From an uncultured Clostridiaceae bacterium (GTDB lineage Bacteria > Bacillota > Clostridia > TANB77 > CAG-508), in contig CATXTS010000036.1 of assembly GCA_958402495.1 (NCBI GenBank), positions 1 to 15,053 of the forward strand: 15,053 nucleotides of DNA, in the 5' to 3' direction. The translations under genes were made by a program, and so were the position numbers. Positions within the stretch are counted from its first letter, which is position 1. Every line of letters begins with the position of its first letter. Shown piece by piece: positions 14,951 to 15,053 of this stretch. The notes beneath the pieces were generated by a model. That model saw nothing but the letters and a program-made list of their open reading frames with translations, made no database searches and was not told where the DNA came from.

Positions 14951-15053
14951 ATGAAATCAGCCATTACATACGAATTATTACATGAATGTAAACAAACAGG
15001 TGCAAGAAGAGGGGTTATACATACTCCTCATGGAGATATTCAAACCCCTATTT
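14951..15053 (+). CDS. tgt: tRNA-guanine transglycosylase (partial, start only)
   Basis: The first 34 codons are present before the window ends. ITYELLHECKQTGARRGVI and the following HTPHGDIQTPI are characteristic of bacterial Tgt, which swaps guanine 34 for preQ1 in GUN-anticodon tRNAs, the step before QueA. AAGGAG sits six bases before the ATG. The catalytic aspartates and zinc site are outside the window. Confidence 0.93.
   Translation, partial: MKSAITYELLHECKQTGARRGVIHTPHGDIQTPI

Overview
The window comes from a low-G+C Gram-positive bacterium of the class Clostridia; genus not assigned. The evidence is the AT-rich code with AGA as the usual arginine codon, strong AAGGAGG-type ribosome binding sites, U-tract hairpin terminators, a tRNA-Ile-sensing T-box, a monoderm-style membrane-anchored solute-binding protein and the tig-clpP-clpX order. 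All genes I support are on the + strand.

Layout. (1) 2-3410: an ABC-importer operon, made of the tail of an unidentified gene, a membrane-anchored substrate-binding protein fused to an OmpA-type peptidoglycan-binding domain, a SsuC/TauC-type permease and an ATPase, closed by a strong terminator. (2) 3428-6904: a protein quality-control block, with trigger factor (tig), ClpP and ClpX behind an extended -10 promoter and closed by a terminator. (3) 6976-7562: a single small gene for a coiled coil of methionine-rich heptads, containing a recent 42-bp tandem duplication; its terminator overlaps the end of the gene. (4) 7634-11525: an isoleucine operon. Promoter, T-box leader (specifier AUC, T-box motif, terminator), a DUF1653 protein, a small hairpin element and a clade-2 (eukaryote-like) isoleucyl-tRNA synthetase, then a terminator. 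(5) 11597-15053: a promoter followed by a membrane-anchored CBM-like/HEXXH protein broken by a +1 frameshift, then queA, a RAYT-type Y1 transposase bounded by 27-bp hairpins in inverted orientation, and the start of tgt. queA and tgt act in the same queuosine pathway and are commonly adjacent; here the RAYT unit sits between them.

How the parts work together. Trigger factor folds nascent chains and ClpXP degrades proteins that fail. The T-box couples IleRS, and probably the DUF1653 protein, to the charging of tRNA-Ile. Tgt and QueA are successive steps of queuosine modification of GUN-anticodon tRNAs.

The best candidates for something unusual are the frameshift at CUU-CGG-U inside the HEXXH gene, which can be read as a decayed gene or as a recoding site; the RAYT/inverted-hairpin unit between queA and tgt; the methionine-rich heptad protein; and the second, different hairpin element between DUF1653 and ileS. 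I found no CRISPR array, tRNA, rRNA or prophage structure, and no clearly new multi-gene system.
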